Of a stretch of DNA of 64,000 bases, positions 48,817 through 61,689 are shown piece by piece (the stretch's first letter is position 1; each line of letters opens with the position of its first letter). The DNA comes from Epiperipatus broadwayi (Eukaryota; Onychophora; Udeonychophora; Euonychophora; Peripatidae): assembly GCA_028023455.1 (NCBI GenBank), contig JAQFVV010000020.1, forward strand, positions 12,624,385 through 12,688,384, written 5' to 3'. The position numbers were made by a program, and so were the translations under genes. The notes beneath the pieces were generated by a model. It had not been told where the DNA came from. It worked only from the letters and a program-made list of their open reading frames with translations, and made no database searches.

Positions 48817-48824
48817 ATCTAATG

Positions 48825-51800
48825 GATTTTTACATTTGCTTTAATCTATTCTTTTCTTAGATTAATCTACTATCACTTTTATGAAATAGTTTACATATTT
48901 TTCTTTTAACTAATTCAATTATCCACCTTTTAAATTAATTACATTTTCAAAAGTTTTCTTTTACAAACAAATTTTATTCTAACTTTCCATATTAACTTAT
49001 TTTAAAAAAGAGATAGTGTTTTTAAATCTTTCTCTATTCTGTTCTCAAGGCAAAGCTTTATTCTCTTTTCAAAGAAAATATAATGCAATCTTTTTTTTAT
49101 TATTAAAACTATGTTTTAAACAAAAGAAAAACACTCTAAACATATTACATTTCATTTCTATTTCATTTACATTAATAATTTAATCATTTATTTTTAAATT
49201 ATAAATATATAATGCTAGATATATATAGTTTTTATAACACATGTCTCTTGCTATTCTTACAACATATATATATATATTGAAATGATAAACTTTCAAGCCC
49301 TATCGTTTCATCATCAAACATAAGGAAACACTCACCTGTGATAAGTTTGAACCTATTTAATGTTAATAATTTTAACATTAGCATGTAAAATACTTATGTC
49401 TGTCTAAACAATATTATTTATTTACATGCGAACCAATGCTATAATTAAATAGGATTAATAAAATTATAGCGTACAAAATTCATTTAATATTTATAAAAAT
49501 GTTTGTTTTATTATTAAAGTTAGAAGTAAATTATTAATTTTGTTGTTAATATTGTAAATTCGTATGTGGATATATAATCTGTGCTATATATAAGGAAGGC
49601 ATGATTTTAAAATATTTAAAAGTTGTTATCTAAAAATAATGTTAAATGTTTCTTTAAAAATCTGTTAAAAGATTTCTTGTTTTATATATATTTCAGGAAA
49701 AAGTTTCTTGAAAATATATTTAAAAGTTATATCAAAATATGTTTATAAGTTATCTAAAAAAATATGTTAAAAAGGTTTTCATTAAAAATATGTTAAAAGG
49801 TTGTTTTTAATTAAAGAGTTTCTTATTTTATGTAAAATAAAAAAATAAAAGCTGGTCAAGTAATTAAAAAGATTTTTGGTTGTAAACAAGTGTCATTAAT
49901 GGCCACACCTGGAATCAATAAAAGTAAAATTAGTTCATAATCTTGTTAATTAAAATCTCCTTAGATAAGATAAAGTTATTTTTCAAATATAAATTGAAAA
50001 TTGTTTGCAATGAAAAATCTTAACTATAATAGCTTAGGGAATGGTTCTAACATTCCATAAGTTATCTAAGATTTAAAATCTGGATTATAAATTTGATAAT
50101 ATTTAATTAAATTCTTGAATTAATGAGTCTTGAGGTGATAGATTCTGATAACATAAGTGCTTGAGAAAAACCTATAAATACTCTGTATTTTTAAACAAGG
50201 GAAAAACAGCCATTTTTAGAGAGCAATTGCAGCCAGTCTCCATGTCTGTTTAATGGATGATATGTCCAGCTAAAAACGGACATTTCTTTGCTGTTACTCT
50301 GCAGGGAGAATGGAGTTTCTCTTGTCACAATGCCTGATCAACCATCATGCCACTAGCAGACTCAAGCCTAATAAAATGGGAAAGAAGATGATGCCACCAG
50401 CCACCCAGTCAAACTCACCAAACTTATGGCCAAGAACTTGCAGTCCAGATAAATAATACCGGTACTGTTTTTATTTTCAAACCGCAGAGCTCTGCGTAAT
50501 ATTTATATAAGTTAGCTAACTCTTTAAAATAATTGTAAAACTAAGTGTAACTATAATTCAAAATAATGTTTAAATTGCTATCATAATTAATGTTGCTAAA
50601 ATTAAAATGACCTAACTATTTATATTTTCCTTTCACTTAAAAGTAAATTACTAGTGTCTAATTTAAAGTTATATTACTGTGGTTGTGTCTATATTTCTTT
50701 GCTTATTTTAATTCAATGCTTATTATATTTCATATGCCAATATTTTAAAACAGCGAGCACTAAATTTAATATTTTTAACAAGATATTTTTTTTTAATTTT
50801 CATGTAATTTCTTTATAGTGTCACCTTTCTGTGCGCTGTTTCGAAATCCTATTTTATAAAATAATAATGACTCACCTTGTGCTCGTTATTTTTTTTATTA
50901 ATGATGATGTGAAATGTGGCTCATTTTAATCAACCATTTGAAAACTTAAACTTTATAGTTTTATTAAGAATTAAATTAGCCTTGATAATAGTTATAAGTA
51001 TATTTGTCATTTAAGTTCTTCCTAAGTCCATAGAAATATACTTTCCCTCCTTAAAGTATTAATTATCTATAAAGTAACCTAATAGATCAAGCATGTTGAA
51101 GTAAAGATTTATTAATGTCCCTGTTAGTAGCATAGACATTTATTATCAGGCTACATAAGAGTTGATTCCATTTTGATAAAACTAATATGCTATTATCTTG
51201 TATTTTATAGTATGAAATATACTATTTTTTGCTTGATGAATGTGATCTATTATTTTATTAAATTTATTCTCATTTTGCTGCTATACATATATTAAGATGG
51301 AGCCACAGTGAAGCCACATCTTCTCTTATAGGGTCAAGCAGTAGCAAGGCCTGAGCCAAGGCCAGGTTAGCATGTAAGTCCCATGCCATTCCTGAACTAA
51401 ATGTTCCTTTTTCATGTAGCATGACAATCGATTATAGGGTATCGGTGTTGGTCACAAAAACCCTGGAGTTATTCATCCATCTGCAGAGTGCCTTTTCCTA
51501 TTGTCATTTACCTGTGCCATAGTGCATTGGTAAAATCTTAGGCAGCCAACTCTCCCACCTTAACCTAGCACTTTCAGCATTGATCTGAAAATTTCTCTCA
51601 AAAAGCCATGTTCGATCTAACATTACTTAAGCTGGTTTATGCGCTCATTGTTAAATAATATTGTATTTGCAATAAATAATAAATTTTTAGACTGATCAAG
51701 GCTCAATATAATTACTTATATAACAGCCACAAACTTAATAGGATTTGGCATAACTAGATTTATAGACATAAGATTATTCATGTATCAGTTGTAAATCATT

Positions 51801-52530
51801 TCATAAGGTGGACATATGTCAAACTCATCTATGCAAAAATTCGATGATTACTTATACAAAGTCATTTTAAATTCAGTGTAAGAAGAGAATGTGTTCTTTC
51901 ATCTACCCAATGACTGCCTACATTCTACACTGAAATTCTGTAATGATATTGTCAATTTCATTTCAATTGTAAATAAATGTATAACTAATTTAGTGTATTT
52001 TGTTCTCTGTCTCATTATTGATTCAATTCAGTCCAATTCTATTTAAAATTTATAATATTGTAACAAAACATTTTGTTACGCTCTTAAATTTTACGAGATT
52101 GCAATAAACGGTGGTCGTTAGAGGGCGCCAATAAGCATTTCTGCCTAGACCGTGTTATAAATTTTTTATAATAATGGTTAATTTATTTACGAATGGCAAT
52201 CACCAATTGCAAACCTTAAAATAATTTTCTTTAACGAACTAAAAGACTACAAAATGAAATATAAGAATTAATTAGAATAAATAATAAAAAAAAAACAGAT
52301 CGATGCTTAAATATTGTTGAAATATTTATTACACCTTTATTCTATTTGTTGACTATTCCCTTCCCTCACATTTGTCGAACCAAACCCTCCCGATCCTTTT
52401 TCTTTTCTAATCAAGAATTAACATGTATCATTTTCAAAGGAACATGCACCATCACTTTACCAATTATACAATATTTCATCAAATATCATGGTATATAACT
52501 ATGAGTGAACTCAAGGGTGACTTACTATAA
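48825..52530. other. Long AT-rich stretch with unassigned mixed-composition blocks
   Basis: 49610-49830 is an imperfect repeat built on AAAAATATGTTAAAAGGTT-like units. 50208-50470 and 51290-51640 are distinctly less AT-rich and could be decayed LTR or element pieces, but I found no motif. 52069-52085 holds TGTAACAAAACATTTTGTTACG-type symmetry followed by a mixed block to about 52170, reminiscent of an LTR end. No gene seen. Confidence 0.45.
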
Positions 52531-52559
52531 GAGTGTGTTTGTTAAAAACAAACACACTC
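52531..52559. repeat. Perfect 13-bp stem hairpin
   Basis: GAGTGTGTTTGTT (52531-52543), loop AAA, AACAAACACACTC (52547-52559). It is an isolated perfect palindrome with no T-run and no neighbouring gene, so it is not a terminator. Confidence 0.95.
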
Positions 52560-54183
52560 AAACCTCCTCTTTCTAATGTTAAATCTTTTTATCTTAAATT
52601 TTTACTTGTCCTTAGATTGAGTATACAATTTCTTATTCCTATCTCTACATTATAAGAACAACAATCATAGAAAGTAAAGGTAAGTTTAATTAATAGAACG
52701 TCCCAAAAAAAAAATTAAATAGTAAAAAAAAAAACAATATAATGTGGATTAATTTGAATGAGTAAATACATTTACTTAAAGATTACATATCCCTCCCTTT
52801 CTATTGCTGAAACTTTGAGATATTTAAAGTGATGGCTTTTCTTACTTTTTTAAAATCTATTACACAAATGTCTCTTGAGATTATAACAAAAAAGTCTATT
52901 TACCATGATCGATCAGTGTAGATCCTGTGTGGATGGAATATTTCACTCTATATTCTTCGTGGTTTGTCCATGTCTTCTTCCAGTCCATTCTCCTCAGCTA
53001 GCTCTCTATGTCTGGCATTTACAAAGCAGTTCCAGGTGGTAATAGGAAGAGGTTCCCAGCAGGGAAAGTTCTGTTAGATCTAGCCACTCAACATTCTCTA
53101 CTTGCGCTTTGCAGATTTTTTTATATATTGAAAAATCTGAGCCGAATTGAAACTTATAGATTAGATATTGACCTCGGCAGAAATCCAATTAGTTAGAACA
53201 AACATAATTTATAGTTTTTTTCCTAAAGTTTCAGTTCACACCTTTATTATTCTCTTCTTTTATTTCAGATTTTAAAATCCCAAAGAAACATTCCAATTGA
53301 TCAGCATAATAGATAGCATAAAAATAACTTCACTGACAAAGCCCCAACAATAGAATTAATTGCTTTCTTTTCCCTTCTATCTTAAGAATTTTTTTTTTAA
53401 AAAATTAAACAAAAGACAAACTTTTATCAAAAATGTAAGATCTTGATCTAATTTATTTTAACTTCTTAAAACTCCATTTTAAAATTAAGTGTTAATTTAT
53501 ATTTTTAAAATTATGTATTATAAAATGATATTTATATTTTAACAAAAAACGTATATATATATGCATATATATATATGAGCTGATAGAAAAGTATGTATTT
53601 ATTTATTTCTAATAAAATAAGTTTATTACAATGTCTATATTTTATTTTTACAAAATATGTGTGTATATATATGTATGATTATGAGCTGGCAGAAAAATAC
53701 CAGCTCAATATATATATATGTGTGTGTGTGTGTATGTGTGGGTGTGTGAAAAACTATGCATTTATAATCATTTAAATTAGTAATATATTTAATCAATTTA
53801 AGAGCCTTTCTTTTATTTATCAAAGTCTTACTGTGTCTCCCTGATCTATGTCGGCTGCAAATAAAATGATAAGCTGCATATAACTTCAAGGTGGTTGTTC
53901 ATAGGGACTTGAGTCTTGGAGTTCTGGCAGATGAATTGAAGTGTGGTTGGATTTGGGGCATCACTCCCTCATTTAGTCAGCCTTGGTTTCTTTGCCTGGA
54001 TTCTAGATTCTGTTATGCGAATGTACAAATTTGACTATTACAATATATATATAAACAATAAATATAATGTTAATTAACTATTACAAACAGTTTTTCAATC
54101 TGCAGACATACTTTTGGTTGATTCCTTAACCTGCCTCAACTGTTGTTTATTAAAAAACAAAAACAAAATGTAAGCAAATGTCA
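52560..54183. other. No gene; TG/TA microsatellite and palindromic motif
   Basis: 53683-53706 is GAGCTGGCAGAAAAATACCAGCTC, a relative of 28309-28331, followed by TA and TG repeats to about 53745. A half copy lies at 53577-53592. 52900-53200 is of mixed composition without a domain. Confidence 0.55.
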
Positions 54184-54573
54184 TTAACTCAAATACCATG
54201 AATTCTGAATTTTAATGTTAGCAGCTTGTCTATGAATTATATTCATTTTACTTCTGTTTATTAAAATTGCCTCCTTAATTTTTCTTTTATTATGGTTTCT
54301 CTTTTCATGAAGAATCTTAACACTTTCAATATCAAACTTAAATTTATATTTAGATGTCTTTTCATGATCCAAGAAAACTGAAGCAGTCATTAAATCATTA
54401 TTTTTTTTATTTGTATATGCACCTCAATTCATCTATATATGATAACTTACATCCACAATAAATTTGATGCACAACATTACTTTTCTGCTTGACATGTATT
54501 ACATTTTTAGAATTATTCATTAATTTATTAGCATTATTTATAGCAAAAAATGAAACATTAGACACATTCCTAT
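54184..54573 (-). pseudogene. Penelope-like GIY-YIG endonuclease fragment, broken by LTR element
   Basis: On the minus strand the sequence starts at the LTR junction with RNVSNVSFFAINNANKLMNN and continues KQKSNVVHQIYCGCKLSYI, but DEL replaces the GES of the active-site block. After a shift it continues SVFLDHEKTSKYKFKFDIES, then KRNHNKRKIKEAILI and a stop. It is the same family as the plus-strand copy at 61690-62323 (same end, QNSWYLS against QDSWDLS) and related to 46750-47478. The catalytic Gly loss and frameshift mark it dead. Confidence 0.82.
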
Positions 54574-56252
54574 TGTGCCAAGGCCAATTTGGCACATGTA
54601 TATAAAATAATTTTGTCTAAAAAAATTATTAAGATAAAAAAAAATCTTTCAAAAAAGAGTTTGAAATAAAAGATTAAAAGTGGGAAGGTGTTTTTCTTAA
54701 AGTCAAACCAAAAGTGTTATAAAAGGAAGTAAAGTTTTTCTAAATTAGTATTCGTAAAAATAAGTAATTTAAAATTTAAAAAAAATATAAATCTCTTTTC
54801 ATTCAAGCTTATTATAATAAATTATATATATATATGTGCATGTGAGTGTAAATAAATGTATGCATATTAGAATAATATTAAAAAAATGTATATAAATGAA
54901 AGTTAAAGAAGAAGTTATATTTGGAAAACACAGCGATGGCTATTAACTTAAATAAAGATATAAAAAAACCACACCAGCGGTGGGCTACTAATTAAAGATA
55001 TAAAAAACAATACATTTATGAAAGCTACTACTAATTAAACAATTGTCAAAAGCACATTGTCATAGGATTAATTAACAATGGAATTCGACAACAGATATTT
55101 GCTGGAGGATATTACATGGACAACCCATCGCAGGTATAAATAGACTTTTTTTTAATCGAACAATTAATTGAATGAGTTTTTTTCAGTCTAGTTTGTGGTG
55201 ATAGTCTTGTTTCAGTTGAGATAACAATGCATTTCTATTATGTATCCCGAAACAAAAATGCATTGTTGAGCAGTTTTTGGAAATATATGCTCGTGCTTCA
55301 GCCTTTTTAGTCCAACAAGATCATTAAAACCTGCCTGTGAAATAATGTCTGCATAACAACTCAGAAATCCTCCATCAAATGTTCAACTGTCTTAAGAATA
55401 AAACCAATGGATTTGCATAAAATCTCTTCAGAAAACATCCAAATCTAACTGGTTAGATATACTTCATCAGAAGCAGCAGAAGTAGCCAACAACAAGCAAT
55501 AGCCACATTCCAAAAATCCTAGGTAAACATTTTATTATTATCCTTTATACATAGTAGCCACTGCTGTAATTCGTCAATCTTACAGAATAAAGTAGTTTGA
55601 ACTCTTAAGCAAGCATAAAATGAACTATTGATGTGTTTGTGTGGAAATGTAAGATAATTTAATGATGTCACATATTATTTATGCTTTTCACCAGATATAT
55701 GTTATAATGTGTTAATTTAAAAATGTGCATGTATTAAATTAGATTTATAAAGATGTTTCAATTTAGTCAATTAATGTTGGGTAATAAATTATCTTTAAAC
55801 TTAATTAATGTTAATTAAAATAAAATGTCTTTTAAACTTAAACTTTATTTGTCATTCAATTCTTTTTACCAACCTTTTATTAATGCTTTCCACCACTAAT
55901 TTTGTATAATTTTGTTATTGAAATTAAAATTAGACTGAGCTAGTTTTAGGGATGTTTTGAGTGCTGGATTATGAGTCTACTACCCAAATATGTTAATCCT
56001 TAGACTAGATGGTGCCCCGGGGTTTACCCTGAAACAAATAAAGTATTTGGATAGTAGAGGTTTGAATCTGGCAGCCGAGATGGGACATTGTTGATAGTTA
56101 AAGCTATCAATAAGATTTCCCATTTTGCTCGAACATGCCGGTTCGTTCATGTAACATTTATAAGATTATAAATGTATTAGGAAGGAGTTTGAAACCGGCA
56201 AAACCTTATATATAAACATAAGGAAGTGGTTTTGGTGGTTCGACCCAGTACA
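54574..56252 (+). repeat. 5' LTR (1679 bp)
   Basis: TG...CA termini. The first 25 bases form a hairpin (TGTGCCAA/TTGGCACA). Near the end is GGAAGTGGTTTTGG. The length is large for a Ty3/Gypsy element. Confidence 0.93.
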
Positions 56253-56256
56253 TAAA

Positions 56257-56274
56257 TGGCGCCCAACATGGGGC
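56257..56274 (+). promoter_or_regulatory. Primer-binding site, tRNA-Lys type
   Basis: TGGCGCCCAACATGGGGC begins 4 bases after the LTR end. It equals the complement of the 3' end of animal tRNA-Lys (TGGCGCCCAACGTGGGGC) with one change (G to A). Confidence 0.88.
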
Positions 56275-56662
56275 TGTACCTAAGAAACAATAGTAAATAA
56301 ATACTTTGTTTCTTGTTTAAAAAAAAAATTTCTATACAAAAGCTAAATTACGTATGTTAAAGCATTTTAATTTTTAAAAAAAAGAATTGACCGAAAACTT
56401 TGTTTTCTTTAAATGAAAAGAGATTTATGCTATTTACATTATCTAAAATAAAATCATTATGTTAAATCAGAGACAGTTGGATGTTTGGGCGGAGTTAAAG
56501 CATTAAGATCAGGTGGAGAAAATGGACAAAGGAGGGCTCAGAGTCAGCATGTATTTCCAGTTTAGTAAAAAATAAAATAGAAATTAGTAAACTTATGAGT
56601 GTGAATAAAGCATAATATTAAAGAAAAATAATATAAAAAAAGTAAAGTTTAAAAGTATAAAT

Positions 56663-58050
56663 ATGACAAGAAATAAACCTAGAATGGAGACTCAAGGTAA
56701 AAAAACAGACAATGTTCCCAGTGAGGAACAAAATAAAACTGAAACTAGTGAAATAGAAAAGGTCCCCAGTGAAGAAAAAAATGGAAACTCAAGTGAAAGA
56801 AGTAGAGAATGCTTCTAGTGAGGAACAAAAAGATAAAAACAAAAAAGAGGTTGAGCAAAAAGAAGAGAAGAGGGAAATCATAGCTTTATTAACTTGCATG
56901 TTTGAAAAACAAAAAGAAACAGCTGAAGAATATAAAAAAATAGCTGAAGACCTTAAAAACCAAAATAATGAAATGAAGAGTAAATTGGAAGGGCAAGCTG
57001 AAATGCTTGAAAAGTTAAAGGACTAGATCGAAATGGGCCAAAATAAAATAAAAGGAGAAATTAGGGAAGAAATTGAAAAGATTAAAACACAAGGAGAAAA
57101 TCAAATAGAGACCGCTTACCAAGTAATTGAAAAAAATAAGATAGAAGATAGAAAAGTAATTGAAGAGATAAAAGTCGGAATGACAGATTTAGCTTAGAAA
57201 GTAAATCAAAAGAATAGTTCACAAATGGAAATAAAACAGTGTGACCACTGGAGTGCAAACATGCACATTATAAACAATCTGGTAATCGTGAACCAGTTTT
57301 TAAAAATACAGATATTTTCTGGCCATCAAGGTGAAGCTGCTATTGGAGCATTTAAATAGTTTGCAGTGCTATTTCACTCTGAATCAATTAAGTGAGGAGG
57401 CTATGACCGCAATAGCTTGTAGCCATTTACAAGGGGGTTCTCAATTTTGGTGGGATTCTTTATATAAAAAACCCGTCACTTTTGCTGAATATAAAATTGC
57501 TGTTTTAGCTAATTATTGGAATGAAGATTATTAGGAAAATCTTCATCACCAGATCTCGCAAGATAAATGGTGACCTGGTGAGCCGTTCGTTTCTTTTTTT
57601 AGAAGGCACATGGTGAAATTACGCTCTTTAACAGCAGACCCACTATCTGAACAACTAATTGTCAGGATAGTCTGCCATAGTTTTGCTCATAATGTCGAGC
57701 AAATGCTCATAGGAACTGAAAGGAAAACAATGGAACAAATGGCAGAATTGTTGAGCGCTTTCAACAGAGCTAGACCAACTTTTGACAGGAGAGATAGGGG
57801 ATTCAAACCCCAACTTAGAGAGCCAGCTGTAAACATCGTAAGATATAGATATAGGTTGAATTCGGGGAGTCCCCGGAGGAGACGTTATTCTAATAGTCCC
57901 GAGAGAACAAAAATCTTTCGAAGAACTGACAGCGATCCTAACATCTCTCATACTGGATTTAAAGAAAGGCCCAGGGTGATTCTCAATCCCCCAGCATGTG
58001 TGGCTATATGCAGAAAAAAATATAATAAAGAACCACCAGACAAAATTTAA
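56663..58050 (+). pseudogene. Gag-like region, disrupted
   Basis: The first ATG at 56663 opens a short Glu/Lys-rich frame that shifts at an A-run near 56778. The frame at 56769-57026 continues as a charged coiled-coil-like region (repeated SSEEQ and VPSEE motifs, then long Lys/Glu heptads), stopped at 57024. Further stops lie near 57196, 57357 and 57532. 57331-57534 carries capsid-like sequence, with LQGGSQFWWDSLYKKPVTF and NYWNEDY, matching the WW region of Ty3/Gypsy capsids. 57610-58050 continues through ERKTMEQMAELLSAF to an Arg-rich tail (SPRRRRYSN). No CCHC zinc knuckle is visible. At least four disruptions make it nonfunctional. Confidence 0.82.
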
Positions 58051-59970
58051 AAATATGTAATCTGACAGATTCACCGGCTTAACCTAGTTTATAATGACCA
58101 TGGACTCAGAATAATGGAAAATGTTTAAGGAAATAAATGTAAAAATGAGTATCAAGATAGTTTGAATAATTAAAAATGATTAAAGCTAGTCTTAGTAAAA
58201 TAAAATAACAGTCTTAGAGTTTAAAATGTCAAAGCATCTATAAAACAATTTATGTCAAAACCCTCAATTATGTCTTATCGATTATATTGATATCCCAGCT
58301 CATAAGTCTAGAACATAGTGGAGCATGACGCAAACAAAATAAATGTGTAAATCAAGAGACAAGCAAAATGAAAATGTTTTTTTTTTAAAAAAAGAGAGAG
58401 TAAAAATAACGCTTTAAAAATAAAAATGAAATAAATAAGTGTATAATGAAATTATTAATGAAAATAAAACATTATCAAATAAAATTTAAAAAAAAGTGTA
58501 TTAAATAGGATTGAGGTGTGTGCGAGTATTTGGGTAAAGAAATTAAAAGTTGCTTTAAATCAGCACAAAATCTATCTGTGTGTTTGAATTGCCTTATACT
58601 TTGCTGCCTACTTCTCTTAACATTATATTTATTACTTAATGATGAAAATAAAAACTAAAAATGCACTCTAGAAAAATAAGAATTTGAAGTGGTCAATACT
58701 TAGGAAAAGTGATCAACACACATATTAATTAAAAAAATGTTCATAAATAAATAAGTAGGTCAAATAGTTAAAATAAAATCGATAAAATCAAGTTAAATAA
58801 ATAAGCATAAATATATCTGTAGTAAATAATAATAAAAAGTGACTCGTGATAAACTAATAGATTTTTTTTTGGAATATATGCACGGTAATAAAAGGAAGTA
58901 AATAAATGATTTAAAGTCAAATCAAATATATATATATATATCAGTGTAATAATGAATCGTAGTAAAGTAAGTTGTTTTTGAATATACGCAAGTTAATAAA
59001 AGTTGAGTAAATAATGAATCGTAATAAAGTAAAATAGTTTTTCTGAATACATGCACGTAGATAAAAAAGTTGAGTAAGGGTTGAAAATAATATTCGAGAT
59101 TAGATTAATACAAATGTTAGAGAAATGTTCATATGAATTTAAAAATAATGTTGTAAGATTAATAATAAAAATATAAAGTCAATCTAAGGTGTATTAAGAG
59201 TGTATAAGTATACATGTGTATATACATGCACATACACTGGTAATATTCAGTAAATACGATACCTCATCATGCGTATCTTAAATGTATTTACCCAGATATC
59301 CTTTTAGGTTATTTTTTTGGCACTGCTGCACCTCATGATGCGTGGAAAATGGGATTTACTTATTATAGATTCCCTGTAAGCAAGACCAGTAATAACTCGA
59401 TATATAAAATATTAGTAGGTGTAGAATTATGCTGCATGTATACACATGTGTAGGAATTTATCTAGAGCAAAAGGGAATGAGGGTAGTATAGAAATAAATT
59501 TAGTTAAAGATACATTTAAAGCTGCCAACTGGATAAGTTTTACTGCCCGTAATGAAATTGTCAGGGATCATTCCTCTTTCCAAAGCATAAGTCGAAAATG
59601 GACAGTTGAAAATTCCTGCCATTTCACAGCAACCCTTTCCTTTTCTAAGTCCAATCAAGAGAATTGGCAAATGAAGTTTCAATTTTATACACGTGTAAGT
59701 TGGTGTAAGTCAGCAAATCTGCTTCCGCATCATTTCCAAACAATCCCTGTGCCACAAAATTAGTTTGTACCGGTGGTCATTATCCATGATTTAGATCATT
59801 GTGAGCAATGTATTCAGCATAGATAGAAAGAAAGGATAGTCAAAACAGATTGCCCTTTGTATGATAAGTAAAAGATATTAAAAAGCTAACTTAGAAAAAT
59901 AATAAATCTTTAGAGTCAAGAATTAAAATTGCAAGAGATAAAATGGTCAAAAATGACACATTTTACTCTA
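58051..59970 (+). other. Interior of LTR element without pol; one open frame of unknown nature
   Basis: Mostly AT-rich non-coding sequence where pol would be expected. 59446-59763 is open for 105 residues (contains NWISFTARNEIVRDH and SCHFTATLSFSKSN) and has less biased codons than its surroundings. I do not recognise it. Its place before the 3' LTR is where an extra third gene would lie, but no signal peptide or membrane segment supports an envelope call. Confidence 0.6.
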
Positions 59971-59985
59971 AAATGGAGGGGGGTG
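59971..59985 (+). promoter_or_regulatory. Polypurine tract
   Basis: AAATGGAGGGGGGTG ends 3-4 bases before the 3' LTR start at 59989. Position and composition are as expected for second-strand priming. Confidence 0.85.
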
Positions 59986-59988
59986 TAA

Positions 59989-61649
59989 TGTGCCAAGGCC
60001 AATTTGGCACATGTATATAAAATAATTTTGTCTAAAAAAATTATTAAAATAAAAAAAAAATCTTTCGAAAAAGAGTTTGAAATAAAAGATTAAAAGTGGA
60101 AAGGGGTTTTTCATTAAGTCAAACTAAAAGTGTTATAAAAGAAAGTAAAGTTTTTTTAAATTAGTATTCGTGAAAATAAATAATTTAAAATTTAAAAAAT
60201 ATATAAATCTCTTTTCATTCAAGCATATTATAATAAACTATATATGTGCGTGCGAGTGTAAATAAATGTATGTGTGTTAGAATAATATTAAAAAAATGTA
60301 TATAAATGAAAGTTAAAAAAGAAATTATATTTGGAAAACACAACGATGGCTATTAAGTTAAATAAAGATTTAAAAAACCACACCAGCGGTGAGCTACTAA
60401 TTAAAGATATAAAAAACAATACATTAATGAAAGCTACTACTAATTAAACAATCGTCAAAAACACGTCATAGGAATAATTATCAATGGAATTCAACAACAG
60501 ATATTTGCCAGAGGATATTGCACAGACAACACATTGCAGGTATAAATAGACTTTTTTTATTGGACAATTAATTGAAAGTTTTTTAGTCTAGTTTGCAGTG
60601 ACAGTCTTGTTTGAGATAACAGTGCATTTCTATTATGTATCCTGAAACAAAAATGCATTGTTGAGCAGCTTTTGGAAATATATGCTCGTGCTTCAGCCTT
60701 TTTAGTCCAAAAAGATCATTAAAACCTGCCTGTGAAATAATGTCTGCATAACAACTCAGAAATCCTCCATCAAACATTCAACTGTCTTCAAGAATAAAAC
60801 CAATGGATTCACATAAAATCTCTTCAAGAAACATCCAATACTAACTGGTTAGATATACTCCATCAGAAGCAGCAGAAGTAGCCAACAACAAGCAATAGCC
60901 ACATTCCAAAAATCCTAAGTAAACATTTTATTATTATCATTTATACATAGTAGCCACCGCTGTAATTCGTCAATCTTACAGAATAAAGTAGTTTGAACTC
61001 TTAAGCATGCATAAAATGAACTATTGATGTGCGTGTGTGGGAATGTAAGATAATTTAACAATGTCACATATTATTTATGCTTTTCACCAGATATATGTTA
61101 TAATGTGTTAATTTAAAAATGTGCATGTATTAAATTAGATTTATAAAGGTGTTTCAATTTAGTCAATTAATGTTGGGTAATAAATTATCTTTAAACTTAA
61201 TTAATGTTAATTAAAATAAAATGTCTTTTAAACTTAAACTTTATTTGTCGGTCAATTCTTTTTACCAACCTTTTATTAATGCTTTCCACCACTAATTTTG
61301 TATAATTTTGTTATTGAAATTAAAATTAGACTGAGCTAGTTTTAGGGAATGTTTCGAGCGCTGAATTATAAGCCTACTACCTGAATACATTAGTCCTTAG
61401 ACTAGCTGGCACCCCGGGGTTTATCCTGAAACAAATAAAGTATTTGGATAGTAGAGGTTTGAATCTGGAAGCCGAGATGAGCCATTGTTGATAGTTAAAG
61501 CTATCAATAAGATCTCCCATTTTGCTCGAACATGCCGGTTTGTTCACGTAACATTTATAAGATTATAAATGTATTAGGAAGGAATTTGAAACCGGCCAAA
61601 ACTTATATATAAACATAAGTAAGTGGTTTTGGCAGTTCGACCCAGTACA
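59989..61649 (+). repeat. 3' LTR (1661 bp)
   Basis: Near-identical partner of 54574-56252 throughout its length. The minus-strand open frame at 60583-60777 lies wholly inside it and is not a gene. Confidence 0.93.
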
Positions 61650-61689
61650 CTATATCTATCCTTAAAAAATTTCACTTGAGCATTTGCAT

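Larger units (their letters stand above)
54574..61649 (+). mobile_element. Ty3/Gypsy-type LTR retrotransposon, pol-less, 7.08 kb
   Basis: Two long LTRs (54574-56252 and 59989-61649) begin TGTGCCAAGGCCAATTTGGC and end CGACCCAGTACA. The flanking duplication is CTAT (54570-54573 and 61650-61653). A primer-binding site follows the left LTR and a purine tract precedes the right one. The 3.7-kb interior has a broken gag-like region and no protease, reverse transcriptase, RNase H or integrase that I can see, so the copy is non-autonomous. The LTRs differ by scattered substitutions and small indels, so insertion is not recent. Gag style and the Lys-type primer site support Ty3/Gypsy; without pol the clade cannot be fixed. 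Confidence 0.92.

Noticed and set aside
49255-49340. Hammerhead-like core on the minus strand (TGATGATGAAACGATAGG, then GCTTGAAAG)
   Set aside because: First core base is wrong, no stem II pairing, no usable cleavage triplet in the right place.
52531-52559. Transcription terminator
   Set aside because: Perfect hairpin but no gene upstream, no T-run, and the genome is eukaryotic.
57655-58074. Minus-strand 139-residue frame
   Set aside because: It is the antisense of the gag-like region and has no domain.
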